From: Verrucomicrobiota bacterium
Lineage (GTDB): Bacteria; Verrucomicrobiota; Verrucomicrobiia; Chthoniobacterales; SZAS-18
Direction of reading: 5' to 3'
DNA: 36,352 bases
NCBI GenBank assembly: GCA_019241085.1
Contig: JAFAXH010000016.1
Coordinates: 1 to 36,352 of the forward strand
Below the pieces are notes generated by a model. The model saw only the letters and a program-made list of their open reading frames with translations. It was not told the DNA's origin and did no database searches. The translations under genes were made by a program, and so were the position numbers. Of the stretch, positions 1-7,846 are shown one piece after another (the first letter of the stretch is position 1; the number at the start of each line of letters is the position of its first letter).

Positions 1-270
1 TGGTGTGAGTTCCGCCGTCGTGCAACCGCAGTCGGGTTCCACGGCAACGATTTCCACCGGCTCGCTGCCGGGATTCACAAACGGAAACCGGCCTTCCAGC
101 ACCGCGCCGGTGCGATAAGCCGTGGCGAAATCCGGCTTTAACTCCACGGTTTCCTTTTCCCAAACGAGCGTGGGAGCCGCGTTCGCAACCCCCGCGGCGG
201 TGAAACAGAAAAATGCCAGCAGCAACGCGCCCAGAACACTGCCGTCTGGCGCGGCGTAGCGAAAACTCAT
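1..270 (-). CDS. DUF1573 family exported protein, N-terminal part (cut by window edge)
   Basis: Reading leftwards from an ATG at 268-270 the frame is open to the window edge, giving 90 residues of a longer protein. Residues 1-31 look like a signal peptide: a hydrophobic run (VLGALLLAFFCFTAAGV) ending in ANA, with likely cleavage near residue 31. The mature part has a beta-rich stretch ending in 'EGRFPFVNPGSEPVEIVAVEPDCGC', i.e. a 'F.F.N.G..P..I..V...CGCT' pattern with C81 and C83. This is the hallmark of DUF1573 (an Ig/ASH-like domain), common in exported proteins of Bacteroidota and PVC bacteria. Function is unknown. The gene is divergent from hisA across 88 bp. The family call rests on the motif; the C-terminus is not visible. 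Confidence 0.75.
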   Translation of the reverse strand, partial: MSFRYAAPDGSVLGALLLAFFCFTAAGVANAAPTLVWEKETVELKPDFATAYRTGAVLEGRFPFVNPGSEPVEIVAVEPDCGCTTAELTP

Positions 271-289
271 GCGCCAACCAATAGGCCAA

Positions 290-321
290 CCGCGCGCGGC
301 TGCCAAGTTTTCCGCGCGCGG
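290..321. promoter_or_regulatory. Twin 10-bp palindromes in the DUF1573/hisA divergent spacer
   Basis: CCGCGCGCGG occurs at 290-299 and again at 312-321. Each copy is itself a perfect palindrome, so the pair is both a direct and an inverted repeat. The copies are 22 bp apart, about two helical turns. They lie between the two divergent start codons (270 and 359). They could be paired operator half-sites or a 10-bp hairpin with a 12-nt loop. In such G+C-rich DNA a CG run can also recur by chance, so a regulatory role is only suggested. Confidence 0.3.
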
Positions 322-358
322 GATTGCGCCCCGCGGCAACCCGCGCTAACGCTGCCCC

Positions 359-1081
359 ATGTTGCTGCTACCCGCGATTGACCTGATGCACGGACAAGCC
401 GTGCGCCTGCGCCAGGGCCGCGCCGAGGAAAAAACGGTCTTCTCCGATGACCCGGTTGCCGTGGCGCAACGCTGGGCAAACGAAGGCGGCGACTGGGTTC
501 ACCTCGTTGATCTCGATGCCGCTTTCAGCGGACGCGCCGGGATGAATCTGGAAACGGTGCGCGCCATCTGCGCCGCCGTCCCCGTGCCGTGCGAACTCGG
601 CGGCGGCTTGCGCGACGAAGCCGCGGTGCGCGCCGCGCTCGACGCAGGCGTGGCGCGGGTGGTGATCGGCACGCGTGCGGCGGAAGCCATGGGATTTGTC
701 GCAGGCTTGGTGCAAGCTTTTGGCCAAGACCACGTCGCCGTCGGCATCGACGCCAAGCACGGTCTTGTCGCCACCAAAGGCTGGACCGAATCCACGCCGC
801 GCGCTGCGCTCGACGTGGCGCGCGAGGCCGAAGCGGCCGGCGTCGGCGCGATCATTTACACCGACATCGCCACCGACGGCATGATGCAAGGCCCAAATTT
901 TAGCGCCTTGGACGAACTCCTTGCCGCTGTGAATTGCGACATCATTGCGAGCGGCGGCGTGACGACTGCCGGCGATGTGCGCGCGCTCGCGCAACGTCCG
1001 CGCTTGCACGGCGCGATCATCGGCCGCGCGCTTTATGAAGGCACGCTGACGCTGCGCGCTGCCCGCAACGCTTTGGGCTAA
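359..1081 (+). CDS. hisA: Phosphoribosylformimino-5-aminoimidazole carboxamide ribotide isomerase (HisA)
   Basis: A 240-residue (beta/alpha)8 barrel of normal length for HisA, the fourth-step Amadori isomerase of histidine biosynthesis (ProFAR to PRFAR, cytoplasmic). Visible landmarks are the N-terminal 'PAIDLMHGQAVRL' with the catalytic acid D8, 'VGIDAKHG' with the general acid D131, 'TDIATDGMMQGPN' at 168-180 for the second phosphate site, and 'ASGGV' at 197-201. The start is ATG 359; no clear Shine-Dalgarno precedes it. The gene is not next to other his genes: hisD lies 33 kb away at the other end of this window. The stop overlaps the convergent proline-catabolism gene by 4 nt. HisF is the only serious alternative, but the short N-terminus and the GW at 141-142 favour HisA. 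Confidence 0.93.
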   Translation: MLLLPAIDLMHGQAVRLRQGRAEEKTVFSDDPVAVAQRWANEGGDWVHLVDLDAAFSGRAGMNLETVRAICAAVPVPCELGGGLRDEAAVRAALDAGVARVVIGTRAAEAMGFVAGLVQAFGQDHVAVGIDAKHGLVATKGWTESTPRAALDVAREAEAAGVGAIIYTDIATDGMMQGPNFSALDELLAAVNCDIIASGGVTTAGDVRALAQRPRLHGAIIGRALYEGTLTLRAARNALG

Positions 1082-4000
1082 ATCCCCTGCCCCGCGCCGG
1101 CTGCGCTGCCGTGGTTGAGCGAGTGATTGCCGCCGGCTTCCTCCACTGGCGCGAAGCCGCGGCGCAGGACGTTTTCTGTCACGACGCGCGGGAACAAAAA
1201 GTTCAGCAAATAATCGCGTCCGCCGGCTTTCGTGCCGCCGCCGCTCATCTTGTAGCCGCCGAACGGATGCCGCGCGACGATGGCGCCGGTGATGCCGCGG
1301 TTGATGTAGAGATTGCCGACGTTCAGCTCGCGCTTCACGCGCTCAATGTTCGCCGGGCTGCGCGAATACACACCGCCGGTGAGCGCGAATTCCGTGTCGT
1401 TCGCCAGCGCCAGCGCGTGGTCGAGATCGCGCGCCCGCAACACGGCGAGCACCGGGCCGAATACCTCTTCGCGCGCGATTCGCGCCGTTGGCGGCACGTC
1501 GCGGAAAATCGTCGGCGGCACGAAGTATCCGCCGCTCCTCCGCAGCGCCGTCGGCAGTTCGGCTTGAAACGCCAGCTTCGCCTCAATTTTTCCAATTTCG
1601 ATGTAACGCAAAATGCGCGCGTGCGCTTCCTGGTCGATCACCGGTCCGACGATGACGCCGGGTTCTTCCGGCGAGCCGAAGCGCAACGCGCGCGTGGCCT
1701 CGATCATCCGCGCGACGGTGCGCTCGTAATTGTCTTCGAGCACGATCAATCGCGACAGCGCGGAGCATTTCTGGCCTTGGTAACCAAACGCCGAATAGAG
1801 CGTGCCGAGCACCGCTTCGTCGAGGTCGGCGTCGGCGTCGATGATGAGCGCATTTTTCCCGCCCATCTCGCAGACAATTTTTTTCAACTGCGCCTGTCCC
1901 GGCCGCGTCCGACCGCCGGCTTCCCAGATTTTCAACCCGACCTCCCTCGACCCGGTGAATGCGACGAAATCGATCTGCGGATGTTCCACCAACAGCGCGC
2001 CGACTTCTTCGCCGTGCCCGCTGACCAGGTTGAGCACGCCGTCGGGAATGCCGGCGCGCCGTGCGATTTGCATGAAACGCGCCGCGACGACGCCGGATTG
2101 CTCGGCCGGCTTCATGATGACGGTGTTGCCGGTGACGAGCGCGGCGACCGTCATGCCGCACAGGATGGCGAGCGGGAAATTCCACGGCGCGATGACGAGT
2201 CCCACGCCGCGCGGCACGTATTCCAGATCGCTCGTCTCGCCGGGCACCGGATGGGTGCGCTGCGGACGCGCGAGCCGGCGCATTTCGTGCGCGTAGAAAT
2301 CGCAAAAGTCGATGGCCTCCGCGATGTCACCGTCGGCTTCGACCCACGGTTTGCCGGTTTCAAAAATCTCCAGCGCCGCAAGTTGAAAACGCTCCGCGCG
2401 CATCCGCTCCGCCATCGCTTCGAGCAACGCCGCGCGCTGCTCGGCGGGCGTTGCGCGCCAGCCCGGCGCTGCCGCGACGGCGGCGCTGACGGCGGCTTGC
2501 GCGTGCTCGGTCGTCGCGCGCGCACAACGGCCCACGATTTCGGCGGGACGCGACGGGTTGACGGAATCAATCCAGCTCTCCGTGACGATCTCTTTGCCGC
2601 CGATGACGAGCGGCCAATTTTTCCCCAGCGCCGCGCGCTCGGAAGCGAGCGCCGCCCGCATCGCGTCGCGGTTCTCAGCCAGGGTGAAATCCACCGGCGG
2701 ATCGTTCTCGAACGGCTTCACCGCCCAAGTCAGATCGTGAGCGCCATTCGTTCCGTTCGGGCTGCCGCTGCGCACGGCATTTTCCGTTCGCGGCGCATCC
2801 AATCCGGCGTCGTCGCGGATCAGCTTTCGCGGGTCGCGCAAGAGTTCCCGCGCCGGCACCCGCGCGCTGAATTTTGCTTTGAGAAATCCCTCGTTCGAGT
2901 TGTTCTCCAACAAGCGTCGCACGAGATACGCCATGCCCGGCAACATCTCGCCGACCGGGCAGTATTCGCGCACGCGGTGACCCATTTGCACCAAGGCCGC
3001 CTTGATTGGCTCGGCCATGCCGTAGAGCATTTGGATTTCGTAGTCCCGCGGCGTCAGGCCGAACGATTCCGCGGTTGCAATGGCATTCGCCATCGAGCGG
3101 ACGTTGTGCGTGCCAAAGGCGCTGTAAACGTGCGCGCTGTTGGCCAGCATCCGCCGCGAAATGCGCTCGAAATTCGCGTCCGCCTGCGGCTTTTGCAGAT
3201 ACACCGGCACCGGCCAGCCGCGCTGGCGCGCGATCACCGTTTCATAGTCCCAATACGCGCCTTTCACCAGCCGCACGGTCAGATGGCGATGCTGCGCCTT
3301 GGCCCAGCCGAGCAACTCTTCAAAATCGTCCGCCGCATCGCTCAGATACGCCTGGATCACGAGGCCGACATCGTGCCAGTGCTGAAACTCCGGCTCTTCG
3401 AGCGTCGCGCGAAACAGGTCCAGCGTCAGTCGCTTCAGCGCGTAGTTTTCCATGTCGAGGTTGATGAACACCCCGAGTTCCTTCGCGCGCCGGAACAATG
3501 GCTTCAGCCGCCCCTGCAATCGCGCAATGGCTGTCTCCGGGTCCGCCGGGTGAATCTGCGAATACAACGCGCTGATTTTGACCGAGACGTTGACCTTCGG
3601 CAGCATGTGCGTGGCGCCGCGTGTCGCGCCATCGAGTTGCTCGTCGTGCGGCCATTTTCGTGACTCGACGGCGAGGCTTTCCACCAGCTCCAAATAACGG
3701 TGAAAATACTCATCCGCCTCGCGCTCGCTGACGACAGCTTCACCGAGGATATCGACCGTGAAGCCGATGCCGCGGGCGCGCAGTTTTTTTAACACCGGCA
3801 CCGCCTCCGCGCCCGTGCGGCCCGTGATGAATTGCCGCGCCATGTTGCCCGCGCCGAACTTCACCGCCGCCGCCGCGACGCCCGGCGCCAGCTTCGTCAA
3901 ATCCAACCCGAGCCGCAGCGGCTTGGGCAACGCTGCCTCGTGCCCGCCGAAGTATTCCCGCAGGTGCGTCACCACGCCTCTGCCGCCGTGCAAGGTCGGC

Positions 4001-4206
4001 AGCACATCGACAAAACGCAGCGTCTGCACTTTCAGCGCTTCGTTGCCCATCGACCATTCCATCATCCGCCCGAGGTAGTAGGCGGGGTTCAGCGCGTCGG
4101 GGATTTTTTTCTGCGCGTCGGCGAGGTCGAGAATGGCCTCGCCCTTGGCTTCGATGGCGGCTTGAGTGACCGCCAGCGGCACGTCGTGGGGAGCAACGTT
4201 CGGCAT
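1078..4206 (-). CDS. putA: Bifunctional proline dehydrogenase / L-glutamate gamma-semialdehyde dehydrogenase
   Basis: The 1042-residue protein oxidises proline to glutamate in two steps: FAD-dependent proline dehydrogenase, then NAD-dependent P5C/glutamate-semialdehyde dehydrogenase. The N-terminal half (about 100-470) carries ProDH landmarks 'RLVKGAYWDYE', 'GTHNVRS' and 'NNSNEGFL'. A low-complexity linker (about 480-530, with 'GSPNGTNGA') leads to the aldehyde dehydrogenase half (about 535-1010), with 'APWNFPLAI', the glutamate general base E780 in 'CEMGGKN' and the nucleophile C814 in 'GQKCSALSR'. There is no N-terminal ribbon-helix-helix DNA-binding domain, so it is not the self-repressing trifunctional type, and no extra C-terminal domain beyond a short tail. 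The start is ATG 4206 with a GGGAG about 12 nt upstream. It is convergent with hisA and not obviously in an operon. Confidence 0.93.
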   Translation of the reverse strand: MPNVAPHDVPLAVTQAAIEAKGEAILDLADAQKKIPDALNPAYYLGRMMEWSMGNEALKVQTLRFVDVLPTLHGGRGVVTHLREYFGGHEAALPKPLRLGLDLTKLAPGVAAAAVKFGAGNMARQFITGRTGAEAVPVLKKLRARGIGFTVDILGEAVVSEREADEYFHRYLELVESLAVESRKWPHDEQLDGATRGATHMLPKVNVSVKISALYSQIHPADPETAIARLQGRLKPLFRRAKELGVFINLDMENYALKRLTLDLFRATLEEPEFQHWHDVGLVIQAYLSDAADDFEELLGWAKAQHRHLTVRLVKGAYWDYETVIARQRGWPVPVYLQKPQADANFERISRRMLANSAHVYSAFGTHNVRSMANAIATAESFGLTPRDYEIQMLYGMAEPIKAALVQMGHRVREYCPVGEMLPGMAYLVRRLLENNSNEGFLKAKFSARVPARELLRDPRKLIRDDAGLDAPRTENAVRSGSPNGTNGAHDLTWAVKPFENDPPVDFTLAENRDAMRAALASERAALGKNWPLVIGGKEIVTESWIDSVNPSRPAEIVGRCARATTEHAQAAVSAAVAAAPGWRATPAEQRAALLEAMAERMRAERFQLAALEIFETGKPWVEADGDIAEAIDFCDFYAHEMRRLARPQRTHPVPGETSDLEYVPRGVGLVIAPWNFPLAILCGMTVAALVTGNTVIMKPAEQSGVVAARFMQIARRAGIPDGVLNLVSGHGEEVGALLVEHPQIDFVAFTGSREVGLKIWEAGGRTRPGQAQLKKIVCEMGGKNALIIDADADLDEAVLGTLYSAFGYQGQKCSALSRLIVLEDNYERTVARMIEATRALRFGSPEEPGVIVGPVIDQEAHARILRYIEIGKIEAKLAFQAELPTALRRSGGYFVPPTIFRDVPPTARIAREEVFGPVLAVLRARDLDHALALANDTEFALTGGVYSRSPANIERVKRELNVGNLYINRGITGAIVARHPFGGYKMSGGGTKAGGRDYLLNFLFPRVVTENVLRRGFAPVEEAGGNHSLNHGSAAGAGQGI

Positions 4207-4242
4207 CCGTCAAGCTAACTCCCGCCTTCGTCGTTGCAAACC

Positions 4243-4265
4243 TCCCGCGGTCGATTCGCGCGGGA
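4243..4265. other. 7-bp-stem hairpin between the small exported-protein gene and putA
   Basis: TCCCGCG (4243-4249) pairs with CGCGGGA (4259-4265) around a 9-nt loop. On the minus strand it follows the stop of the gene ending at 4295 and precedes putA at 4206. The downstream T tract is very weak (GGTTTGC), so it is at best a poor terminator and could equally be a putA leader element. Confidence 0.25.
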
Positions 4266-4294
4266 TGACAGAACCCTGCGAGTTGACGACGCGC

Positions 4295-4660
4295 TCACTG
4301 CACCGGCGTTTTTTCCTCGGCTTCCGACGTCGCCTTTCTGCCCCGGTAAAACAGCGTGAGCTTTTTGATTTTCAGCAGATTCAAGCTCTTCCAAACGATC
4401 GTCTTGCCGTCCTCGTCCACGATGCGCAAATCCCATTTCTCAGCCGTCTCCTTGCGATCAAAACGGATCGTCGCCTCCTCCCCATCATCGAGGCTGCTGT
4501 CGCCCAGCACATCGTCTTCCCATTGCTCCGCGCCTGCCGGAGCAACGTAAACTTCCGCGATGTCGAACCCCGTCTTGTTCACCAGCGTAAACTCTGTTTG
4601 CTCCGCCCGCGCCGCCAGCAACCAGCACAGGCTAAACGCAAGGACGAGTAACGATTTCAT
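4295..4660 (-). CDS. Small exported protein with 'NKTGFDI..VYV.P' domain, function unknown
   Basis: The 121-residue protein starts with MKSLLVLAFSLCWLLAARA, a clear signal peptide with likely cleavage at ARA/EQ. This is why I start at ATG 4660 rather than at an upstream non-ATG codon. The mature part is one short beta-rich domain with the pattern 'F.LVNKTGFDIAEVYVAP...W..DVLG...L..GEE..I.F'. It resembles a family of small periplasmic proteins in many Gram-negatives, sometimes mislabelled as argininosuccinate lyase. No catalytic residues can be named. The tail is charged (RKATSEAEEKTPVQ). It lies just upstream of putA on the same strand, but nothing links the functions. Real gene likely; role unknown. 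Confidence 0.7.
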   Translation of the reverse strand: MKSLLVLAFSLCWLLAARAEQTEFTLVNKTGFDIAEVYVAPAGAEQWEDDVLGDSSLDDGEEATIRFDRKETAEKWDLRIVDEDGKTIVWKSLNLLKIKKLTLFYRGRKATSEAEEKTPVQ

Positions 4661-4748
4661 CAAGCGGCCATCCTGCGCAATGCCCACGGAACGGGCAAGC
4701 AAAATCCGGTCGCGGCGCCGGTCGGGTTTTTTGCAGCTCCGAGGAGAG

Positions 4749-4898
4749 CGGGCGTCCCTGCCGGAGGGTCCTTCCTGCCAGGTAGGGACGCCTCGCCGAG
4801 GCGTCCGTAGAATGATGACTGTTGCTGACGCGCGGATGCTGGTCTTGCGCGCAAACCAGCAAGAAAGTCACGGACGGCTCAGCGAGCCGTCCCTACCA
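4749..4898. repeat. REP-like palindromic repeat cluster in the 406-bp spacer before ilvA
   Basis: Three related units of the type GGTAGGGACGCC...GGCGTCC are seen. An inverted half unit is at 4751-4762, pairing over 12 bp (one G-U) with 4781-4792. A full palindromic unit is at 4781-4809, and a second full unit, in opposite orientation, at 4870-4898. Between the two full units lies a near-perfect 25-nt palindrome at 4837-4861 (TGCTGG...CCAGCA around TTGCGCGCAA). The architecture is that of a REP pair (BIME-like). No transposase is nearby. The frame stays open through the cluster into ilvA, but the translated stretch resembles no protein. The rest of the spacer 4661-5066 shows no gene I can support. 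Confidence 0.7.
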
Positions 4899-5066
4899 CT
4901 TAGAGAGCTTGCCGGGCGGGGCGGCGGCAAGGGCGGGCGCGAGGCGCCGGCGCTCCACTTGGCACACTGGCTGGCGACGCCGGACAGCTCAGTCCATCGC
5001 TCGGCAGTGGACGCGATGGCCGGCTTGCGGTTGATTCCCCCGAAGCCGTCAAATTTTTCCTCACCC

Positions 5067-6293
5067 GTGCAAGTTTCCATCGCAGACGTTCAGGCCGCGC
5101 GGCTGCGCATCGCCGGTGCCGTGCTCGTGTCGCCTTGTCCCGAATCCATCCCGCTCGGCGAAGTCACCGGCTGCCGGGTTTTTTGCAAATTGGAAAATCT
5201 CCAGCGCACCGGCTCCTTCAAAGAACGCGGCGCTCGCAACGCCCTCGCTCAACTGCACGCAGACCAGCGCCAGCGCGGAGTCGTCGCCGCCAGCGCGGGC
5301 AACCATGCGCTCGGCCTCGCCTACCACGGTAAGCTGCTCGGCATCCCGGTCAAAGTCGTCATGCCAAAGAGCGCGCCGCTGGTCAAAGTCTCCACCTGCC
5401 GCCGGCTCGGCGCGCAGGTTGAACTGGCGGGCAACTCGTTCGCCGAGGCGCAGGCGCGCGCGCACGAACTCGCCGCGCGCGACGGACTGACTTACATCCA
5501 CGGCTACGACGATCCCGCGATCATCGCCGGGCAGGGCACGCTCGGCTTGGAAGTGCTGGAACAAGTTCCCAAGGTCGATGCTCTCGTCGTTCCCGTCGGC
5601 GGCGGCGGCTTGCTCGCGGGCATCGCGGTGGCGGTGAAAACTCTGCGCCCCGACGTGGTCCTCGTGGGCGTCGAACCTGCCGGCGCGGCCAAGCTGCCGG
5701 CCGCGTGTGAACGCAACGCGCCGGTCCAGATTCGTTGCCAGCCCACCCTCGCCGACGGCCTCGCCGTGCCCGACATCGGCGGCAACGCGCTGCCGTTGCT
5801 GCGCGAGCGCGTGGACAAGCTGCTGACCGTGTCGGAGGACGAAATTGCGCTCGCGATTTTGCGCATCGTGGAGTTGGAAAAAATGATCGTCGAAGGCGCG
5901 GGCGCCACCGGCCTCGCCGCATTGCTCGCGGGCAAGCTGCCCGAGCTAGCGGGCAAGCGCGTGGTGCTCCCGTTTTGCGGCGGCAACATCGACCCGGCGA
6001 TCCTCAGCCGCGTCATCGAAAAAGGTCTCGTCGCCGACGGGCGGCTCTGTCGTTTCACCGCCGTGATCTCCGACCGTCCCGGCGGCCTCGCCGGCCTCAC
6101 GCGGCTCATCGCAGAGGCTGGCGCCAGCGTGCGTGAGATCGAACACGAGCGCGCTTTCGCCGGACCCGATGTTTTCGCCGTCAGCGTGCTCGTCACCATC
6201 GAAACGCGCGACCGCGAGCACCTCGAGGAACTCTTCGCCCTGCTCGAACGCGAGCACGTCCGCTTCTCACGCCCGGCGAACGGGCCTCGTTGA
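5067..6293 (+). CDS. ilvA: Threonine ammonia-lyase with C-terminal ACT domain
   Basis: A fold-type II PLP enzyme that deaminates threonine (and serine) to 2-oxobutyrate and ammonia, feeding isoleucine synthesis. From GTG 5067 the protein has 408 residues. The PLP lysine is K52 in 'GSFKERGARNAL'; the substrate loop is 'SAGNHA' near 76-81; the phosphate-binding glycines are 'PVGGGGLLAG' near 176-185. Residues about 329-408 form a single ACT domain ('FTAVISDRPGGLAGL...'), as in the short, roughly 400-residue catabolic/biosynthetic class rather than the 500-residue two-ACT E. coli IlvA. The start is uncertain: GTG 5067 matches family N-termini, ATG 5016 is in frame 17 codons upstream, and neither has an obvious Shine-Dalgarno. 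The TGA overlaps the next gene's TTG start. Confidence 0.88.
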   Translation: MQVSIADVQAARLRIAGAVLVSPCPESIPLGEVTGCRVFCKLENLQRTGSFKERGARNALAQLHADQRQRGVVAASAGNHALGLAYHGKLLGIPVKVVMPKSAPLVKVSTCRRLGAQVELAGNSFAEAQARAHELAARDGLTYIHGYDDPAIIAGQGTLGLEVLEQVPKVDALVVPVGGGGLLAGIAVAVKTLRPDVVLVGVEPAGAAKLPAACERNAPVQIRCQPTLADGLAVPDIGGNALPLLRERVDKLLTVSEDEIALAILRIVELEKMIVEGAGATGLAALLAGKLPELAGKRVVLPFCGGNIDPAILSRVIEKGLVADGRLCRFTAVISDRPGGLAGLTRLIAEAGASVREIEHERAFAGPDVFAVSVLVTIETRDREHLEELFALLEREHVRFSRPANGPR

Positions 6294-7840
6294 AATTTTT
6301 CAGCCGCGGCCCATTGCTGATGCGCCCTACCCTGCTCGCTACGGCTCTCGTCTTTATCGTCGCGCTGCTGCTCTCGGTTTGGCACAACGATTTTCCCGCC
6401 AGCTATCATCCCGACGAACCTGCCAAGGTCACGCAGGTGCTCAGCGGCGAGCGCAACCTTCATCATCCGCCGTTGATGCTCGACGCGGCGGCAGCCGTGC
6501 TGCGTTTGCGCGACGGCGCGCCGCCAATCGCCACGGCGGAGCGCGCGGTGCAAACCGGCCGCTGGCTCTCAGCGTTTTACCTGGCTGCCGCGTGCACCTG
6601 CCTGACGTGGCTCGCCGGTTTTTACGCTGGACCGCTCGCAGCCGTGGTGGCGGGTTGTCTGCTGGCCGGCAACACGCAAGCCGTGCTCGCCGGGCATTTT
6701 TTCAAGGAGGACCCGCTCTTCGTGCTCGGGCTTTCGCTGACGCTCCTGGCCGGCGCTTACCTCTGGAAATTTCCGCCGCAGCGATGGCTCCCGTTGCTCG
6801 CACTCGCCGCCGCTGCAGGCTTCGCAACGGCGACAAAATACCTCGGCGTGCTGGCCTTGCTTTACGCGACCGCACTCGAACTCATGGCACCTCGCGCCGC
6901 CACCATGCGACACCCAAGCTGGCGTTTGCTCGCGCTCTGGCTTGTTGCCGTGGGCACCACGCTATTGCTGAGCATCAGCTCGTGGTGGGGACGTTTTCCA
7001 GAGCTTGCTCAAGCCCTGCTCGAAGCCGGACACACGACGCAGGCTGGTAATGAAGCGGTCGGCGCGCGGGTGCCGCACGGGCAGTTCGTTGGCATGTTTT
7101 TCATTGAAACCCCGCCCCTCGTCCTGCTCGGCGTGGCGCTTTTCTGCCGGCGCGCTTGGCCGCGGGACGCAAGGTCGATTCGCACGCATTTTGACCGCTG
7201 GCTCCTCTTGAGCGCACCGTTTGTTTTACTCCTGGTGTTTTCGTTTTCGGCAATCACTGCCGTGCGATATTTTTTGCCCATCAGCGTGCTGCTCTCCTGC
7301 CTCGGCGGCTGCGGCCTGGCGCTGGGAATGCAGTCGGCAAGCGCTTGGGCGCATGAACGCTGGGGATTTCGCCCGAGCGTCACGACCTGCGCAGCGGTGG
7401 CCGTTTGCGGCTTGTTTCAATTGCCCGCGCTGCTCTCGCTCGAACGCGGTTTTGCCACCGACGACCGGCGCGCGCTCCGCGAATTTGTTTCGACGCAATT
7501 GCCCCCCGACGCCGTGATCGCCACCGACAGTTTGGCTGGACTCGACGCCGCGCCCGCTTTGCGCCAGCGCGTGCTCACGCGCAAAGCCATCGCGGAACTT
7601 GGCGACCTCCCGGCGCTCCGCGCGCAAGGCGTCACGCATGTCGTCGTGTGCTGGTATGATTCGCGGCGCTACGTCGATCCCAGCAAGCATCCCGCGCGTG
7701 GCACGGAAGCCGAATTTTTGCGGCGGCGCGATTTTTATCTCGGTCTGGAAAAACACGCCCGCCTGCTCTGGCATCGCGACATCGCGCAGCCCTTCCCGCT
7801 CCGGCCGGGCCTGTCGCTCTACGCGCTGGATGAAAAATAA
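6290..7840 (+). CDS. GT-C family membrane glycosyltransferase (PMT/ArnT-like, GT39-type)
   Basis: A 516-residue polytopic membrane protein with roughly ten hydrophobic helices in the first 385 residues and a soluble, probably periplasmic, C-terminal domain of about 130 residues. The first extracytoplasmic loop has 'ASYHPDEP' (acidic pair DE), and a later loop has 'GHFFKEDPLF'. These acidic pairs are typical of lipid-phosphosugar-dependent GT-C enzymes (PMT_2/ArnT clan). Such enzymes transfer a sugar from a polyprenyl carrier to a protein or lipid at the outer face of the inner membrane; donor and acceptor cannot be read here. The TTG at 6290 overlaps the ilvA TGA (TTGA) and suggests translational coupling. 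ATG 6320 is an alternative start that leaves the first transmembrane helix intact. Confidence 0.7.
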   Translation: MKFFSRGPLLMRPTLLATALVFIVALLLSVWHNDFPASYHPDEPAKVTQVLSGERNLHHPPLMLDAAAAVLRLRDGAPPIATAERAVQTGRWLSAFYLAAACTCLTWLAGFYAGPLAAVVAGCLLAGNTQAVLAGHFFKEDPLFVLGLSLTLLAGAYLWKFPPQRWLPLLALAAAAGFATATKYLGVLALLYATALELMAPRAATMRHPSWRLLALWLVAVGTTLLLSISSWWGRFPELAQALLEAGHTTQAGNEAVGARVPHGQFVGMFFIETPPLVLLGVALFCRRAWPRDARSIRTHFDRWLLLSAPFVLLLVFSFSAITAVRYFLPISVLLSCLGGCGLALGMQSASAWAHERWGFRPSVTTCAAVAVCGLFQLPALLSLERGFATDDRRALREFVSTQLPPDAVIATDSLAGLDAAPALRQRVLTRKAIAELGDLPALRAQGVTHVVVCWYDSRRYVDPSKHPARGTEAEFLRRRDFYLGLEKHARLLWHRDIAQPFPLRPGLSLYALDEK

Positions 7841-7846
7841 AACCGC

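Noticed and set aside
1111-3663. 850-codon open frame on the plus strand opposite putA
   Set aside because: It is rich in Arg, His and Ala with no recognisable domain, and lies exactly antisense to an unmistakable PutA. High G+C content at third positions keeps this frame open.
4560-5066. 169-codon N-terminal extension of ilvA
   Set aside because: The extension reads through the opposite-strand exported protein gene and the REP-like repeats, and resembles no protein. The enzyme starts at about 5067.
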